From NCBI GenBank assembly GCA_963921195.1, contig OY992537.1, forward strand, positions 130,222,694 through 130,286,693: a stretch of 64,000 nucleotides of DNA, given 5' to 3'. Below, in pieces: positions 11,352 through 23,716 of the stretch (its first letter is position 1; every line of letters begins with the position of its first letter). The notes under the pieces were generated by a model. The model was not told the origin of the DNA and did no database searches. It worked only from the letters and a program-made list of their open reading frames with translations. Both the position numbers and the translations under genes were made by a program. Source of the stretch: Pegoplata infirma. Lineage: Eukaryota; Arthropoda; Insecta; Diptera; Anthomyiidae.

Positions 11352-11806
11352 CATTTGTTCGTACCAATTTTTATGATTTTTTTGGTAAAATTAAAAAAAG
11401 AAGATTAAATCACATTTCCTAAAAATGTTTGCCTCCTAAAAACGAATCTGACACCAAAAAATTGTATCAAATCGCCTTCTCGAGATATAGCCATTTTTAA
11501 TTTTTGTGGACCAAGCTCAAATAAATAAAAATATGAATAACTTTAACATACACTTTTTCAATATTAAAAAAATTTTCGTTTTGAGCGCTTAGTCCACAAA
11601 AAATTAAAATGCCTATATCTCGAGAAGGCGATTCGATACAACTTTTCTGATGACAGATTCGTGTTTAGGAGGCCAAAATACTTAAGAAAATGTATCCAAC
11701 ATGTCTGTGCAAAAACCGTGTAGAGTAGTGTTAATGTTTATATATTTTTAACGAAAATAGTAGTTAACTTTAATTTTTTTAAATACTTTTTTTGTGATTA
11801 CGTGTT
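11352..11806. repeat. Hairpin-forming inverted repeat in spacer
   Basis: Two arms of about 85 bp, roughly 11429-11515 and 11590-11678, are inverse copies sharing CTCGAGATATAG...CC and GCCTCCTAA motifs. The loop is about 75 bp. It looks like a small foldback element. No target duplication was found. Confidence 0.65.
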
Positions 11807-11950
11807 ATATGGCGTTCACACTTGCGACCTTAAACAAGTTGTTCAACAAAACACCAGTAACAGAATAAAAACGTAATGAACAAGGAACAAAGACTTTTTT
11901 AAACATTTCACTCTTAAACACTTCAAAACAGCTAGTGAACCCCGTATTAT
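11807..11950 (+). mobile_element. GTTCACAC-ended MITE, copy B
   Basis: Second copy of the family described at 9438. Its left end ATGGCGTTCACACTTGC is the best-preserved terminal repeat. Confidence 0.75.
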
Positions 11951-12074
11951 ATGTATGTTTTTTAGTTTTGTTTTAATTTTTTTTTGTTCGGAAGGGGGGG
12001 GGGGGGGGGCTTTTGCCCACCCCAGAATAATGGCCTAGATACGCTTATGTCTACACCACTCTATGGTACAGGGT

Positions 12075-12350
12075 ACAGATGGTCGCGTGAGTGACTTTTG
12101 ACTCACTCTCACGAGTACTCACACAAACTTCACTCACACTCACGAAACTTTTTTTTATAAAAAAAAACTTTGCTTTTTTTGGAATGAAAGAAAATATAAA
12201 GAGAAAATAAAGCACGCAAAAAAAAACGACTCACGCAAACTCACTCACGCAATTTTTTTTCCACTCACTCACAACCACTTGAGTAAAATAGAGTTTCAGT
12301 CACACTCAAGCGTGAATCACGCACAAATCTGCTCATGTGCCCATCTCAAG
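12075..12350. mobile_element. Small hAT-type MITE rich in GTGAGT/ACTCAC, copy 1
   Basis: It is flanked by the 8-mer TACAGGGT at 12067-12074 and 12351-12358. The ends (ACAGATGGTCGC and GCCCATCTCAAG) are degenerate versions of the TAGAGATGGGCGC ends of the copy at 23717-23888. The interior is almost entirely GTGAGT/ACTCAC/CACGC motifs on both strands. Confidence 0.7.
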
Positions 12351-12384
12351 TACAGGGTCCCAGCAAAAAAAGAACATACTAAAA

Positions 12385-15300
12385 CCCAGCAAAAAAAATT
12401 CGAAGTAGTTCAAAACGAAGTAGACTTAAACTACATAAAAAGAAGCAATTAGTGAATATTTTTTGTTGCAAAAAAAGTAGTTTAAAATAACATCCAAATA
12501 TGTCAATAAAAAGGACAATAATATGGATTCCACTACTTTAGAACACTATAGTCGGAATGAGTTTTTTTTTAATATTTTCAAACGTAATGAAAAGAACATA
12601 TTTATTTAAATTTATTTAATAGAGTTTTAGTCTAAACTATAGTTTTATATATAATTGAAAGGCAAAAAGTTAATATTTGATAGGTTACAATTCCAGGAAT
12701 TAAATTTTTTTTTTATTTTTAATTTGTTTAATCTTAAATTTGGTGTAAACTGATTTTATTTTTATACCTTTTAACTACATTCCCCATAAAGAGAATCGTC
12801 GCCTAAAATGCAAAACAAAGTGACAACACTTTTTTTAAAATCAAGTTATTGATTGTGATGCATTGTCCCCCTAAAAAATTATCAAAATGTGATTTGCGAG
12901 TTGTGATACAATTCATACAACTGAAACCATTTCCAAAAATTCAGACCTATCCGATGAAAAATGACGGACTTATGAACAAAATTAAAAAAATGTTTCACAA
13001 CGTTTTTCGCTGCTACTTTAAAAAAGCAAAATGTGTTGGATTGTTGGTGACGATATATTATATTGTGATCGATTCTGAGTTCTATGAACATCCCCCCGTC
13101 TGTCTGTATGTAACACGATGTAGTCCAAAATAAAACAGCTATCCACCTGACGTTTGGTACATATATTTTTTATAGTCCTAGGTAGGTTAAAATCGGACCG
13201 GAGGGGAAAAGTTTCACCTTGGAGAAGCGAACCAACCTCTAAAACGCAATTTTTTAGTGATCATTGTTTTTTTGTCAAGCAAATGAAACAATTTTATGTC
13301 GGATGAAGTATTAAGTCCTGAACTTGGACCCAATTTTTTGAGGTACGAACACTTTTGTGGGCGTAAATATGTTTAATAGGGTTATAACATTTTTATGTCA
13401 AAAAAAAAGCTCATCCAACCACGCGATGGGCAATGTTGTACAGATAATAAAAATCATTTCTTTAGTTCAGCGGTTACCAACCTATGGTACGCGTACCACT
13501 AGGGGGTACGCGAAACTGTCCGCGGTGGTACGCAAAATTTTAGTAATTTGGAAATTTGTTTTAGATTAACCTTTCAATGCTGGTTCCGCATCTGGCTTCC
13601 AAAGTTTTCCATAACGCCATGTTTTTAAGAAAGTTGAGGTCAAAGTTTACAAAATCGTATTTTTGTGCAATTTAGAGAGCATTTTTTGCGATATTTTGAG
13701 ATCTGACCACTTGTTTTCGAATAAACTTTTGATGCTGATTCCGAATATGGTTCCCAAATATTTCTAAGATGTCAGGTTTTTGAGAAAATGTATGTCAAAG
13801 TTCTCAAAAAACATGTTTTTGGGCATTTTGTTAAGCTCAAAATGTCCTTTCATTGTACATATATAAGGGTGTGTTTCAATCGAAAAGCCACGGAATTGTT
13901 GATCTGCCCTTGTATTAAAATAAAACATTTAAAAAAAATCAAAAACATTATATTTCCGCCCTCTGTGATGTGTTTTTGGAACTTTTTTTAAGAGTTAAAA
14001 AACGTCCGTTGTTTTAAATTTTGGTGCAGAATCGACTGGTGAAATCAGGGGGGTAATTGTGTATTTCGATTCGAAAAGAGAAGCTATTCGAACGACATTT
14101 TTGGTTACAATTTAAGGTGCCTAAAATAATTTTTATTCGAGCGAAAATCTTTTGGCATATAAATGTTAATCCTTTTATTCTAAAAATAAACAAAAAAATA
14201 TTTTTCTCATAGCAAGTTACATTTTACAAAGCATCGAAATTTTCCGAATTCGTACAGTTTCTTTCGAATCGAATTTCACAATTACCCCCAGATTTGCAAT
14301 ATTTTTAGCTGTTTTTGCTCTGCAGAAAAATCATTTCAAAATCCACGTTTTCTGATGCATTGAACCACCCCAAGGAGCGAAAATTGTTCCCAAAAAATAC
14401 CACCATTGTTTTGATCTCCCCTAAAGCCTTCAAAAAAATGATAATACCCGCAGAAAATTAACTCTAATATTTATATTTATATGAAGTTTTTTTAACGAAA
14501 AATAGAAAAATTGTAAGGGGGTACGCGGCTGACAAAATTTAAAATTAGGGGTACGCGAGCCAAAAAGGTTGGTAACCGCTGCTTTAGTTCATTTTGGTGG
14601 AAAAAAAGTTCACGCACAAAATGCAATTTCTAAAACTTCCCCAGGAATATATTTTTTTTTAACTTTTATATTATACCCTCAAATTATAATTATTTAAAAA
14701 ATACACTACTGAACATTTTGAAAAATATTGATGCGACTGGGCCGCGACCTTACACAGTTAATTGCAATTGTTCTACTCATCACAAATCTGGTCTCCAAAC
14801 TTTTCCATCACATCAAGTTTTTGGGAAAATTGATGTCAAAGTTAAAAAAAATCGCCGTTTTGTTATTTTTTGCCAAATCATAGCTGATGAATATGATAGC
14901 GACTTAAAAATAAGTCGAGGTTAAAGCTTAAACATTGCTCTTAAGAATGCTGAACTCTTTTGGTCAGTCGCCTTAACCCCTAGGGCACCAATTATCTCTC
15001 AATGATGTCTTGTTCACAAAAAAAAACGATTTTTGCCGATACAAATCATATGAAAAAAAAAACCTTATTCGAATTGAACGCCATAAGGCTTATACACATG
15101 ATTACAATTATTCTCCTGGTCACAAATCCGGTCTCCATACTTTTTAAGGGTAAAGCTCAAACATTGCTCTTAAAGACGTAAAACTCAATTCATCAGTCGC
15201 TTTAACCTTTGGAGCACCAATTGTCTTTTAATAAGGTGTTTTCCTCCAAAAACTTTTTTTCGATATGACAGCATTGAAATACAATTAGTGCCCAAAAAGT

Positions 15301-15886
15301 TAAGGCGACTGACCAAATGAGTTCTGCATCTTAAAGAGGAAAGTTTTAGCTTAACCCTCGACTAAGTTTGAAGTCACCATCACATCGGGTTCATCCGCTA
15401 TGAGTTTCCAAAAATGACCAAAACGTCGATTTTTTTGAACTTTGACCACAATTTTCTCAAAAACCATATGTGATAGAAAAGTGTGGAGACCGGATTTTTG
15501 ACCAGCAGAACTAATGTAATCAAGTGTATAAGGTCGCGTCCCAGTCGCATTTTCGATGTTTAGTAATGTTATTAGAACATTGGCATCGTCAGAATCGCTA
15601 ACTAAATCTACTTCCTAATGAATTCTAAAAATACACTTTTTAAGTAGTGCAAAAATGCTCTTAAATAGTGATCTTAAAGATGTAATTAAACTTTACATAC
15701 AAAAACTTAAACTATGACAACAGTATGAGTACTACTTTATATGTACTTAAAAAATGTAAAAAAAACTACTTATTTTGCGCGACACCACCATGTTAAATTC
15801 ACTAGAGTTTCAGCAAAGTTAGAACTACTTTAGCAGCAGTTGAACTACTTTTTATTAACATTTTAGTATGTTCTTTTTTTGCTGGG
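12385..15886. mobile_element. CCCAGC element, inner inverted copy
   Basis: It runs from CCCAGCAAAAAAAATTCG to TTTGCTGGG. It sits inside the outer copy, 26 bp from that copy's end, flanked by a duplicated AA (left ...ACTAAAA, right AATGTT). The intact sister sequence shows the uninterrupted site. The core is near-identical but inverted relative to the outer copy, which creates the palindrome. It contains a hAT insertion at 13468-14581. The short frames at 12849-13133 and nearby are not gene-like. Confidence 0.8.
13468..14581. mobile_element. hAT-type non-autonomous element with GGTACGCG subterminal repeats
   Basis: The ends are CAGCGGTTACCAACC and its exact inverse. The flanking 8-mer CTTTAGTT is perfect (13460-13467 and 14582-14589). 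GGGGTACGCG motifs occur just inside both ends. The 1114-bp body has no coding capacity. Confidence 0.9.
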
Positions 15887-16507
15887 AATGTTAATAAAAA
15901 GTAGTTCAACTGCTGCTAAAGTAGTTCTAACTTTGCTGAAACTCTAGTGAATTTAACATGGCGGTGTCGCTCAAAATAAGTATTTTTTTTTACATTTTTT
16001 AAGTACATATAAAGTAGTACTCATACTGTTGTCATAGTTTAAGTTTTTGTATGTAAAGTTTAATTACATCTTTAAGATCACTATTTAAGAGCATTTTTGC
16101 ACTACTTAAAAAGTGTATTTTTAGAATTCATTAGGAAGTAGATTTAGTAAGCGATTCTGACGATGCCAATGTTCTAATAACATTACTAAACATAGAAAAT
16201 GCGACTGGGACGCGACCTTATACACTTGATTACATTAGTTCTGCTGGTCAAAAATCCGGTCTCCGCACTTTTCCATCACATCTGGTTTTTGAGAAAATTG
16301 TGGTCAAAGTTCAAAAAAATCGCCGTTTTGGGTTAAGCTAAAACTTTCCTCTTTAAGATGCAGAACCCATTTGGTCAGTCGCCCTAACTTTTTGGGCACC
16401 AATTGTATTTCAATGCTGTCATATCAAAAAAAAGTTTTTGGGGGAAAACACTTTATTAAAAGATTGGTGCTCCAAAGGTTGAAGCGACTGATGAATTGAG
16501 TTATACG

Positions 16508-17879
16508 TAACCTGACCAACTGTTTTTGGCTGAAAATCGGGATGGAAAGGTTGAAAAAGCGGGATTTTGACCTAAAAAGCGGGACTTTTTTATACCCTCA
16601 ATTAGCGATAGGGATATTTTTCGCATGACATCGCTTTATTTTTATTTTTTTCACTGTAACTCAACAATTCTGAAGTTTCCAAAACAAATATATTTAATAG
16701 AGTTTTGTACGGACCATCGATTGGCATTATTTGTTTTTGGAAAAAATTCAGAACTGGTTTTAAATTTTTCAAATATTTGATTAAAAAATTTCGTTTTGAA
16801 AACAAGCAAATTTTGATTTTTTATTATATTTACATAAAAGTTCATTATGTGTTTTACAAAATGTCAACATTTCAGAGAGAAGTTACTTTTTGTTTTTGAG
16901 AAAAATGACTTTGAAGAATTAACTCATTTTCCCGAAAAGAAAAAATCGACGATCTCTGAAAATTTGAAATTTTGTAGAGAATTCAATAATCTTTCATTTC
17001 AAAATATTTTGAAAAATGTAAAACTGGCGTGTTTTGAAAAAATAAAATAAAATATTTGTATCCAAAATTTAAACAATTCAGAAACAGTTTGATATCCCTA
17101 TACAAAACTTTTTAATAAATGTGTTTTGGAAACTACAGAAATTTTAAGCTACAGTACAAAAAATTAAATATAAAGCGATGTCATACAAAAATTGCTGAAT
17201 TTTACCTTGTTCTACGATACCTGGAAGTTAAAAGTTATTTTTCTTTAAAACTAAAATTAATTGCACTTTGAAATTTCGTTTTCTAGAAAATTTAATGAAC
17301 TTTCATTTAAAATTAAAAAATATAATGGCGTGTTTTTTGTTACATCAATTTTAATGTTAAATTTAGAAAATTTAAACATAGTTCCGAATTTTTTCCAGAA
17401 ACAAATAATGCCAAACGATAGCCCATATAAAACTCTATATATAAATATGTTTTGAAAATGGCAGAATTGGTAAGTTGCTGTTGAAACATATAAATATAAA
17501 GCGATGTCATGCAAAAATTGCTCAATTTTTCCATATTTGGCCACGCCTAAAAACTTAATTTTAAAGTTTTTGGAAATTTTTTCGAGTTCCAAGACAATTT
17601 CAGAAGTAATTTCCATTACATTTTTTTAACACGGTAAAAAATTTCAAATGTTACCAAATTTATGTGATCAAAAATAAATTTAAAAAAACTGCAGAACAAT
17701 CATACTCAAAATATTGTTTGAAAATTAGAAATTCTACTTTACTATTCTAAATGTCAAAAAGCGGGATAAAGCGGGATGAAGCGGGACTTTTGTTTAAAAA
17801 GCGGGATAGAAATTCAAGGCGGGATGAGACATCAAAAAGCGGGATAATCCCGCCAAAAGCGGGATGGTTGGTCAGGTTA
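16508..17879. mobile_element. Element with TAACCTGACCAAC ends and 8-bp duplication
   Basis: The 13-bp perfect terminal repeats TAACCTGACCAAC are flanked by GTTATACG (16500-16507 and 17880-17887). The other palindrome arm near 15172-15190 gives the empty site, with the 8-mer present once. Subterminal AAAGCGGGAT is repeated on both sides. The interior halves 16602-16900 and 17257-17540 are imperfect inverse copies, which explains the paired small frames there. An 8-bp duplication fits hAT or P-type elements. Confidence 0.87.
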
Positions 17880-18790
17880 GTTATACGTCTTTAAGAGCAA
17901 TGTTTGAGCTTTATCCTTAAAAAGTATGGAGACCGGATTTTTGACCAGGAGAATAATTGTAATCATGTTTATAAGCCTTATACTATAAGGTGGCGTTCCA
18001 TTCGAATAAGGTTTTTTTTCATATGATTTGTAGCGGCAAAAATCGTTTTTTTTGGGAACAAGACATCATTGAGAGATAATTGGTGCCCTAGGGGTTAAGG
18101 CGACTGACCAAAAGAGCTCAGAATCCTTAAGAGCAATTTTTAAGCTTTAGTCTCGACTTATTTTTAAGTCGCTATCATACCGGGTTTATCCGCATTGATT
18201 TGACAAAAATTAACAAAACGGCGATTTTTTTTTAACTTTGACATCAATTTTTCCAAAAACTTGATGTGATGGAAAAGTTTGGAGACCAGATTTGTGATGA
18301 GTAGAACAATTGCAATTAACCGTGTAAGGTCGCGGACCAGTCGCATCAATAAAAGTGTTCGTACCTCAAAAAATTGGTCCAAGTTCAGGACTTTATACTT
18401 CATCCGACATAAAATTGTTTCATTTGCTTGACAAAAAATCAATGATCGCTAAAAAATTGTGTTTTAGAGATTGGTTCGCTTCTCCAAGGTGAAACTTTTC
18501 CCCTCCGTTCCGATTTTAACCTACCTAGGACTATAAAAAATATTTGTACCAAACGTCAGGTGGATAGCTGTTTTATTTTCGACTACATCGTGTTACATAC
18601 AGACAGACGGAGGGATGTTCATAGAACTTCTCAGAATCGATCACTGATCAATATAATATATCGTCACCAACAATCCAACACATTTTGCTTTTTTAAAGTA
18701 GCAGCGAAAAACGTTGTGAAACATTCATTTTTCATCGGATAGGTCTGAATTTTTGGAAATGGTTTCAGTTAATGAATTTAATCACAACTA

Positions 18791-19592
18791 CACTCAACCA
18801 AAATCATTGTATTCCCAAAGAAAATCGCTGTAAATTCAACAGAAATCATTGTTGATTTTGACCCTACAAATATTAATGTTGATTTCAATAAAAATTATTG
18901 TCAGTTTTTGTAAATGTTGATCAACTCGTTTTTTTGTAAATCAACTCTTATTTTTTGTAAATTCAACTCATATATTTGTTAATATAAGAAATTTTATTAA
19001 TAAAAAAACTTGTTGTTATTTGTTAATATTCTTTTATTAAGCATAAATAACAATATTTTTGTATTATCGTCGGCTTTTTAAGCTGCAATATTTGAAGATT
19101 TTCACACACACTTCGTTTATTCATGTTATACACTCATAAGCCATTCTCCAGTTTTCTGATGATACCAAACAAAATCCTTAAAAAAAACAAAAAAGTTTTA
19201 ATATAGTATGAATACATAAAGTAGTCAATGTATTTTTTACTTACCAAATATTTACAATTCAGATCCTATTTTTTTTTTATTTATTTTTATAATATTAAAT
19301 ATTTTTATAAAAATACAAACACATAAAATAATTTAATAAGAGATAAACACGATTCACATTGCTACCAACTCACTCGTCACTCGTTAATAATAAAAAAAAA
19401 ATGGACGAACAGGGTTGTTTTTTCTATTTTGATTTATCTATTGAATTCTGTATAAGCGTTGTAAAAAGTTGATTCAACTTTACTGATTATTCAACGATAT
19501 CAACATTAATTTTTGTTGAACACGGCATTATTCTGTAAAACTTGATCTACAATGGGTTTACTAATTTTTCTACTAAGATATTTCTATGAGTG
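18791..19592 (+). mobile_element. CACTCA-ended Tc1/mariner-type element, copy 2
   Basis: Sister of 10532-11349, flanked by TA (18789-18790 and 19593-19594). The opposite palindrome arm near 12893-12905 supplies an approximate empty site and so confirms the boundaries. 802 bp, non-coding. Confidence 0.85.
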
Positions 19593-19872
19593 TAGCAAAT
19601 CACATTTTGATAATTTTATAGGGGGACAATGCATCACAATCAATAACTTGATTTTAAAAAGAGTGTTGTCACTTTGTTTTGCATTTTAGGCGACGATTCT
19701 CTTTACGGGGAATGACAAAGTGAGTGTACCCCCTATACTGTAGTTAAAAGGTAAAAAAACAAAATCAGTTTACACCAAATTCAAGATTAAATGTTTTAAT
19801 TCCTGGAATTGTAACCTATCAAATATTAACTTTTTGCCTTTCAATTATATATAAAACTATAGTTTAGACTAA

Positions 19873-20120
19873 CCCCCCTATTCTAAGAAAATTGTCATCT
19901 ATAATAAATGACAAAACTATAACAAGGCAAATTTTCTATGTAAGTATCTTCACAATTAGCGAATTTTGCAAAACATTTTTCATGACAAAGGCTTTGCCAA
20001 ATTGTATTTATGTATTTACACATTTTTTGAATCAATAAAAATTATTAATATCGCGAGAAATCAAAATACAAAATTCTATAACAAATTGTTATAATGACAA
20101 TTTTTTCTAGAATAGGGGGG
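19873..20120. mobile_element. PIF/Harbinger-type MITE
   Basis: 248 bp with ends CCCCCCTATTCTA and TAGAATAGGGGGG and an inner ATTGTCAT/ATGACAAT continuation. It is flanked by the 3-mer TAA on both sides (19870-19872, 20121-20123). The other arm near 12635 shows the uninterrupted site. A 3-bp TWA duplication is typical of PIF/Harbinger. Confidence 0.85.
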
Positions 20121-20370
20121 TAAAACTCAATTAATTAAATTTAAATAAATATGTTCTTTTCATTACGTTTAAAAAATATTAAAAAAAAAACTCATTCCGA
20201 CTATAGTGTTCTTAAGTAGTGGAATCCATATTATTGTCCTTCTTATTGACATATTTGGATGTTATTTTAAACTACTTTTTTTGCAACAAAAAATATTCAC
20301 TAATTGCTACTTTTTATGTAGTTTAAGTCTACTTCGTTTTGAACTACTTCGAATTTTTTTTGCTGGGGTA

Positions 20371-21160
20371 TTATGAGTTTGTCTTAATGTTTGTAACTAT
20401 CCAAAATATTGGTCCTACCAAACCTCAAGTATAGCGATCGATTTAGAATCACTTTCTGGGTCGATTTAGCGATGTCCGTCCATGTAAACATAGTGAGCAC
20501 GATACAGGTCGCAACAATCAATTGATTTGACTGAAATTAAATTTATGCTTCCTTTTTCCCAAGGAAGAAGCCTCTTGAAATTAAAAAAAAAAATCGGTCC
20601 ATGTTTTGACCTAGCCCCCATACCAACGCCCCCCAAATTTGGCTAACATTACTTTTATACCCGTAATTTAACAGGTATCCTTTCGAAATTTAGCATGTGA
20701 ATAAAGAAATACCCCAAAAATAACATACTACTATTTTGTAATCATATATTTGGAATGTTTCCAAATTATAAAGAAATCTGATTTCTACTTGTTGTCCCCA
20801 CACTAACAAAAGAGCTAACTTAATTTTGGGATACTATTTTCTTCAAAATAGTTCATAAATTTGACCACAATTTAGTAAAATTTAACTAAAAGTTTAGAAA
20901 TTTAGAAAAGTTTGGAAACTTTCTACCCATTAGTTTATCATATTTATCTTCTTAGATTTAAGAAAGTTTTTTTTTCACTACTTTAGTAAATTTTTCCGGA
21001 AAACACTGTTGTAGGGTATAAGGTCGGTCTTGACCCACTATAATTTTCTTACTTGTTACCATAACTCCAATAAAATGGTAATTAAACCATTAATTGATCG
21101 ACCACTTGTTCGGTAGGGTATCGTGATTAATATGCCTAGATTTAAACCGTTTTTTACTAT
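20371..21160. other. Remaining interior of the large hAT-type element, no gene
   Basis: AT-rich with relics of the interspersed repeat that carries GCGATGTCCGTCC and TATACCC motifs. No frame of note. Confidence 0.5.
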
Positions 21161-21757
21161 ACAATAGCGGCGCAGCCGAATTTTTTTTTCAGCCGCGCTG
21201 TTCTAAAAAAAACGCGGCGCGCAGCCGAAACGCCGCCGCCGCCGAAAATTTTTGCTCTTCAGCCGCCGCCGAAAATTTTGCATCGGCTTGCTTCACTGGT
21301 GGTGTGACATATAATTTTGTAACGACTGCTTGATTAAAATTTTGGGATTTCCAAAAAATGACATTAGTATTTTTTTTACAACGCAAAGAACAGTGCAGTG
21401 ACATTCAATATATGTGCATCACATATTAATAATGTTTGCAAAAGAAAAAATTTCATTACAGAAAAGGTCTAAATTTTTTAAGATATACTTTTATTAGGGG
21501 TCATAAAAATCACGTAACGTGACAAAAAAATATTTGTTTTATGTTTTTATGGCTTTTAAAATTCAAGCAGCTAACTCCTTTTTGTTATATGACTTTCCAT
21601 GCAAACGATTACTGATCGATGTAATATCTTTTGTAAACATCTGTAGCAATTCGTTAGTCAGGTAAAACCTAATAATGTGATGGAAAGAAAATGTTTGACG
21701 TCACAATTGAAAAAAACGAAAATAAGAATACAAAAAAACCGAAACAAAACCGATACG

Positions 21758-21981
21758 AAAGTAGAAAAAAATGAATTGGTATTGGTTTTTTATTGGTATT
21801 GGTTTTGAAGAATAAAAGTATTGGTTTTTAATTGGTATTGGTAGTGGGGAATCAGTATTGGTTTTTTATCGGTATTGGTATCGCACAAATAAAGGTATTG
21901 GTTTTTAATTGGTATTGGTTTTCAATTTGAATTGGTATTAACGGGTATTGGTATCGAAAAGGTATTGGTACCCATCATTGT
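21758..21981. repeat. TTGGTATTGG minisatellite-like subterminal region
   Basis: About a dozen imperfect copies of ATTGGTATTGGTTTTT. The right edge GGTACCCATCATTG resembles the inverse of the start of the insertion at 62949 (CAGTGTTGGCTACCGTTACC, itself rich in ACCGTTACC). It may be the solo end of a related hAT-type element. Confidence 0.5.
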
Positions 21982-23579
21982 TTTAAATACAATAAGCTAA
22001 GAATTAAAAAATCATGTCCACCATTTTAAATTTTGATTTTTTTTTTTCAAAATCATAATAAGGGATCCTTTAAAATCCTTTATGTAATACTTTTTTGAAA
22101 TATTGGCTCAGCGGTCTTTATTGCCAAAAAAAGCTGGACCACAGTGCAACCATAATTTTTTTTTTTAATTTCAATTCAAAATATTTTGGGAATTGTGGAA
22201 ATCGAATTTAATTTTTTACTTGTTTAACTTTGCGATTCGCTATCTTCGAAGTGAGTGACTATAAAATTTGTACGTAAAACAAAAAACTTAAATTTGTTTT
22301 TGTTATGCGTACAAAATTTCTAGTCACTCACTTTATACGACATAATGAATCTGGGCAAAAGTCTTTTATATATTTAATAAAATCTTTTAATACATCGCTC
22401 ATTTACTTCTAAAGTGACATAACTCAAAAAATTGATTTTGCAGGAAACGTATTTAAATTTAAAATGGTTTTTTATTGAAAAAAGCCGGAACATATAACAT
22501 TTAATATTGCTATATTATCTTCTCAAGCGGTGAGTTTAAAATATCACGTTTTTTGAGTTATGTCTCTATTGTAGAAAATGGGGGATTGTTTTAAATAAGG
22601 ACATGTGGAATTTCCAAAATAATACTTGAAGAAAAAAAAAATCCAATTTTAAATGAAGGTAAAAAATCAATATATTTTTTTAGCAGTATTTATTTTTGGG
22701 AGGTTTTGTTTAAATTTTATTTAGTACAAAAACAATTGTAGTTAAAGTTTATCTTTATCATAAACATTAATTTATAAGGTACGAGTATGTAAGTGTGCAT
22801 GTACTAAAATACAAATACAAACCGGCAATACTTTGAGGAACACTCTAAGGAACATTCAACATAAAAACAGCAATAATAAGCCTTAAAATGAGGTCACAGG
22901 TCAATATAGATTGTCAAACATTGAAAATTTTTCTATAAAATCCATAAAACTTCACTTTCATTTTTTAGTTTAGCTACACATACGTATAATTCAATGAACA
23001 ATAGAACAATAACAATTATCGATGCAATAGTATTTTTATTATTGTACTACGCCCACGAGTTATAGAATTTTTTTTTAATTTTCACAGCAATTGATGACAC
23101 TACTACTATTTCTATTGCAATTTTTTCGCATACTTTCCAAAAAATTTATTTTTTTCTACTATTACACCACAATATTGGATTTTTTTTTAATTTATCCAAA
23201 TTTGTTGTGTTTTAAGGAAAATTTAAATTTTTCACTAATCATTCTTTAATTTTATTAAAGAAAAATACAAAAAAATAAATGTCATCCGTATATATATGAG
23301 AAAAATAAATTGGAATCACTTTATGTCTTTTGTATTCAGTATTATTATTATTTTTATTTTCTTGCGTTCGACTTTCAACCGTAATAAATGAAAATTTAAA
23401 GAAAATTCATACAAATCATATGAGTGGGTCAACTTAGGAAAACAGCAGCAGATAGACAAAAAGACAAACAAGCAATAATAATACAGTGAAAGCTTTCCAC
23501 AAAAGAAATCGACGTTAAATTTACCGATTATAGTATAACTTTGTCATTATTAAGACAATTTTTTTATATCCGCAACCAC

Positions 23580-23708
23580 AAAAGGGACGGCCGAACTTAA
23601 CCACCCTATGACCTTAAGACATATTCGTGCCAAACTTCTACAGTTTATTTTTTGTGGACTTCATGGTGCTTTCCACAGACAGACAGACGGACGGACGGAT
23701 ATTAGGGC
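23580..23708 (+). repeat. Fragment of the interspersed ACAGACGGACGG repeat family
   Basis: Contains the block GGCCGAACTTAACCACC...AAGACATATTCGTGCC...CACAGACAGACAG. The same block occurs at 28990-29105, 25590-25640 and 50990-51075. It is part of a non-coding repeat that usually ends in GGAGGGTATA. Confidence 0.6.
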
Positions 23709-23716
23709 GTTTTAAC

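Larger units (their letters stand above)
12359..20367. mobile_element. CCCAGC element, outer copy, carrying an inverted inner copy (giant palindrome)
   Basis: The outer copy consists of its first 26 bp (12359-12384) plus 15887-20367. Those 26 bases are exactly the end that is missing at the palindrome centre, where sequence resumes at AATGTTAATAAAAAG. The ends are CCCAGCAAAAAA and its inverse. The flanking dinucleotide is GT on both sides (12357-12358 and 20368-20369). The arm 15887-20367 mirrors 12385-15860 over about 2 kb of shared core. Differences are later insertions: 16508-17879, 18791-19592 and 19873-20120 in this arm, and 13355-14727 extra in the other arm. No transposase frame survives. 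Confidence 0.8.
9652..21298. mobile_element. 11.6-kb hAT-type insertion, heavily invaded by later elements
   Basis: The left end reads CAGTGAAGCAAGCCG at 9652 and the right end is its perfect inverse (21284-21298). Both are flanked by the identical 8-mer GTGGTGTG (9644-9651 and 21299-21306). An 8-bp duplication plus ends starting CAG is the hallmark of the hAT superfamily. Both subterminal regions are unusually GC-rich, with clusters of CGGC/GCCG (9661-9770 and 21170-21290), likely transposase-binding repeats. No transposase is left. The interior is dominated by younger insertions, so the original element was probably only 2-3 kb. Confidence 0.8.
21307..23708. other. Gene-free AT-rich stretch with two minor repeats
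   Basis: It holds a TTGGTATTGG-type low-complexity run (listed separately) and a hairpin at about 22240-22335, in which GTGAGTGACTATAAAATTTG and its inverse face each other across about 40 bases. Otherwise I see nothing. Confidence 0.55.

Noticed and set aside
12849..13133. 94-codon frame in the palindrome arm
   Set aside because: Mirrored with stops in the other arm and in non-coding element sequence.
16602..17616. Cluster of 64-119-codon frames
   Set aside because: They lie in the inverted halves of a non-autonomous element and appear on both strands, as expected from AT-rich inverted repeats.
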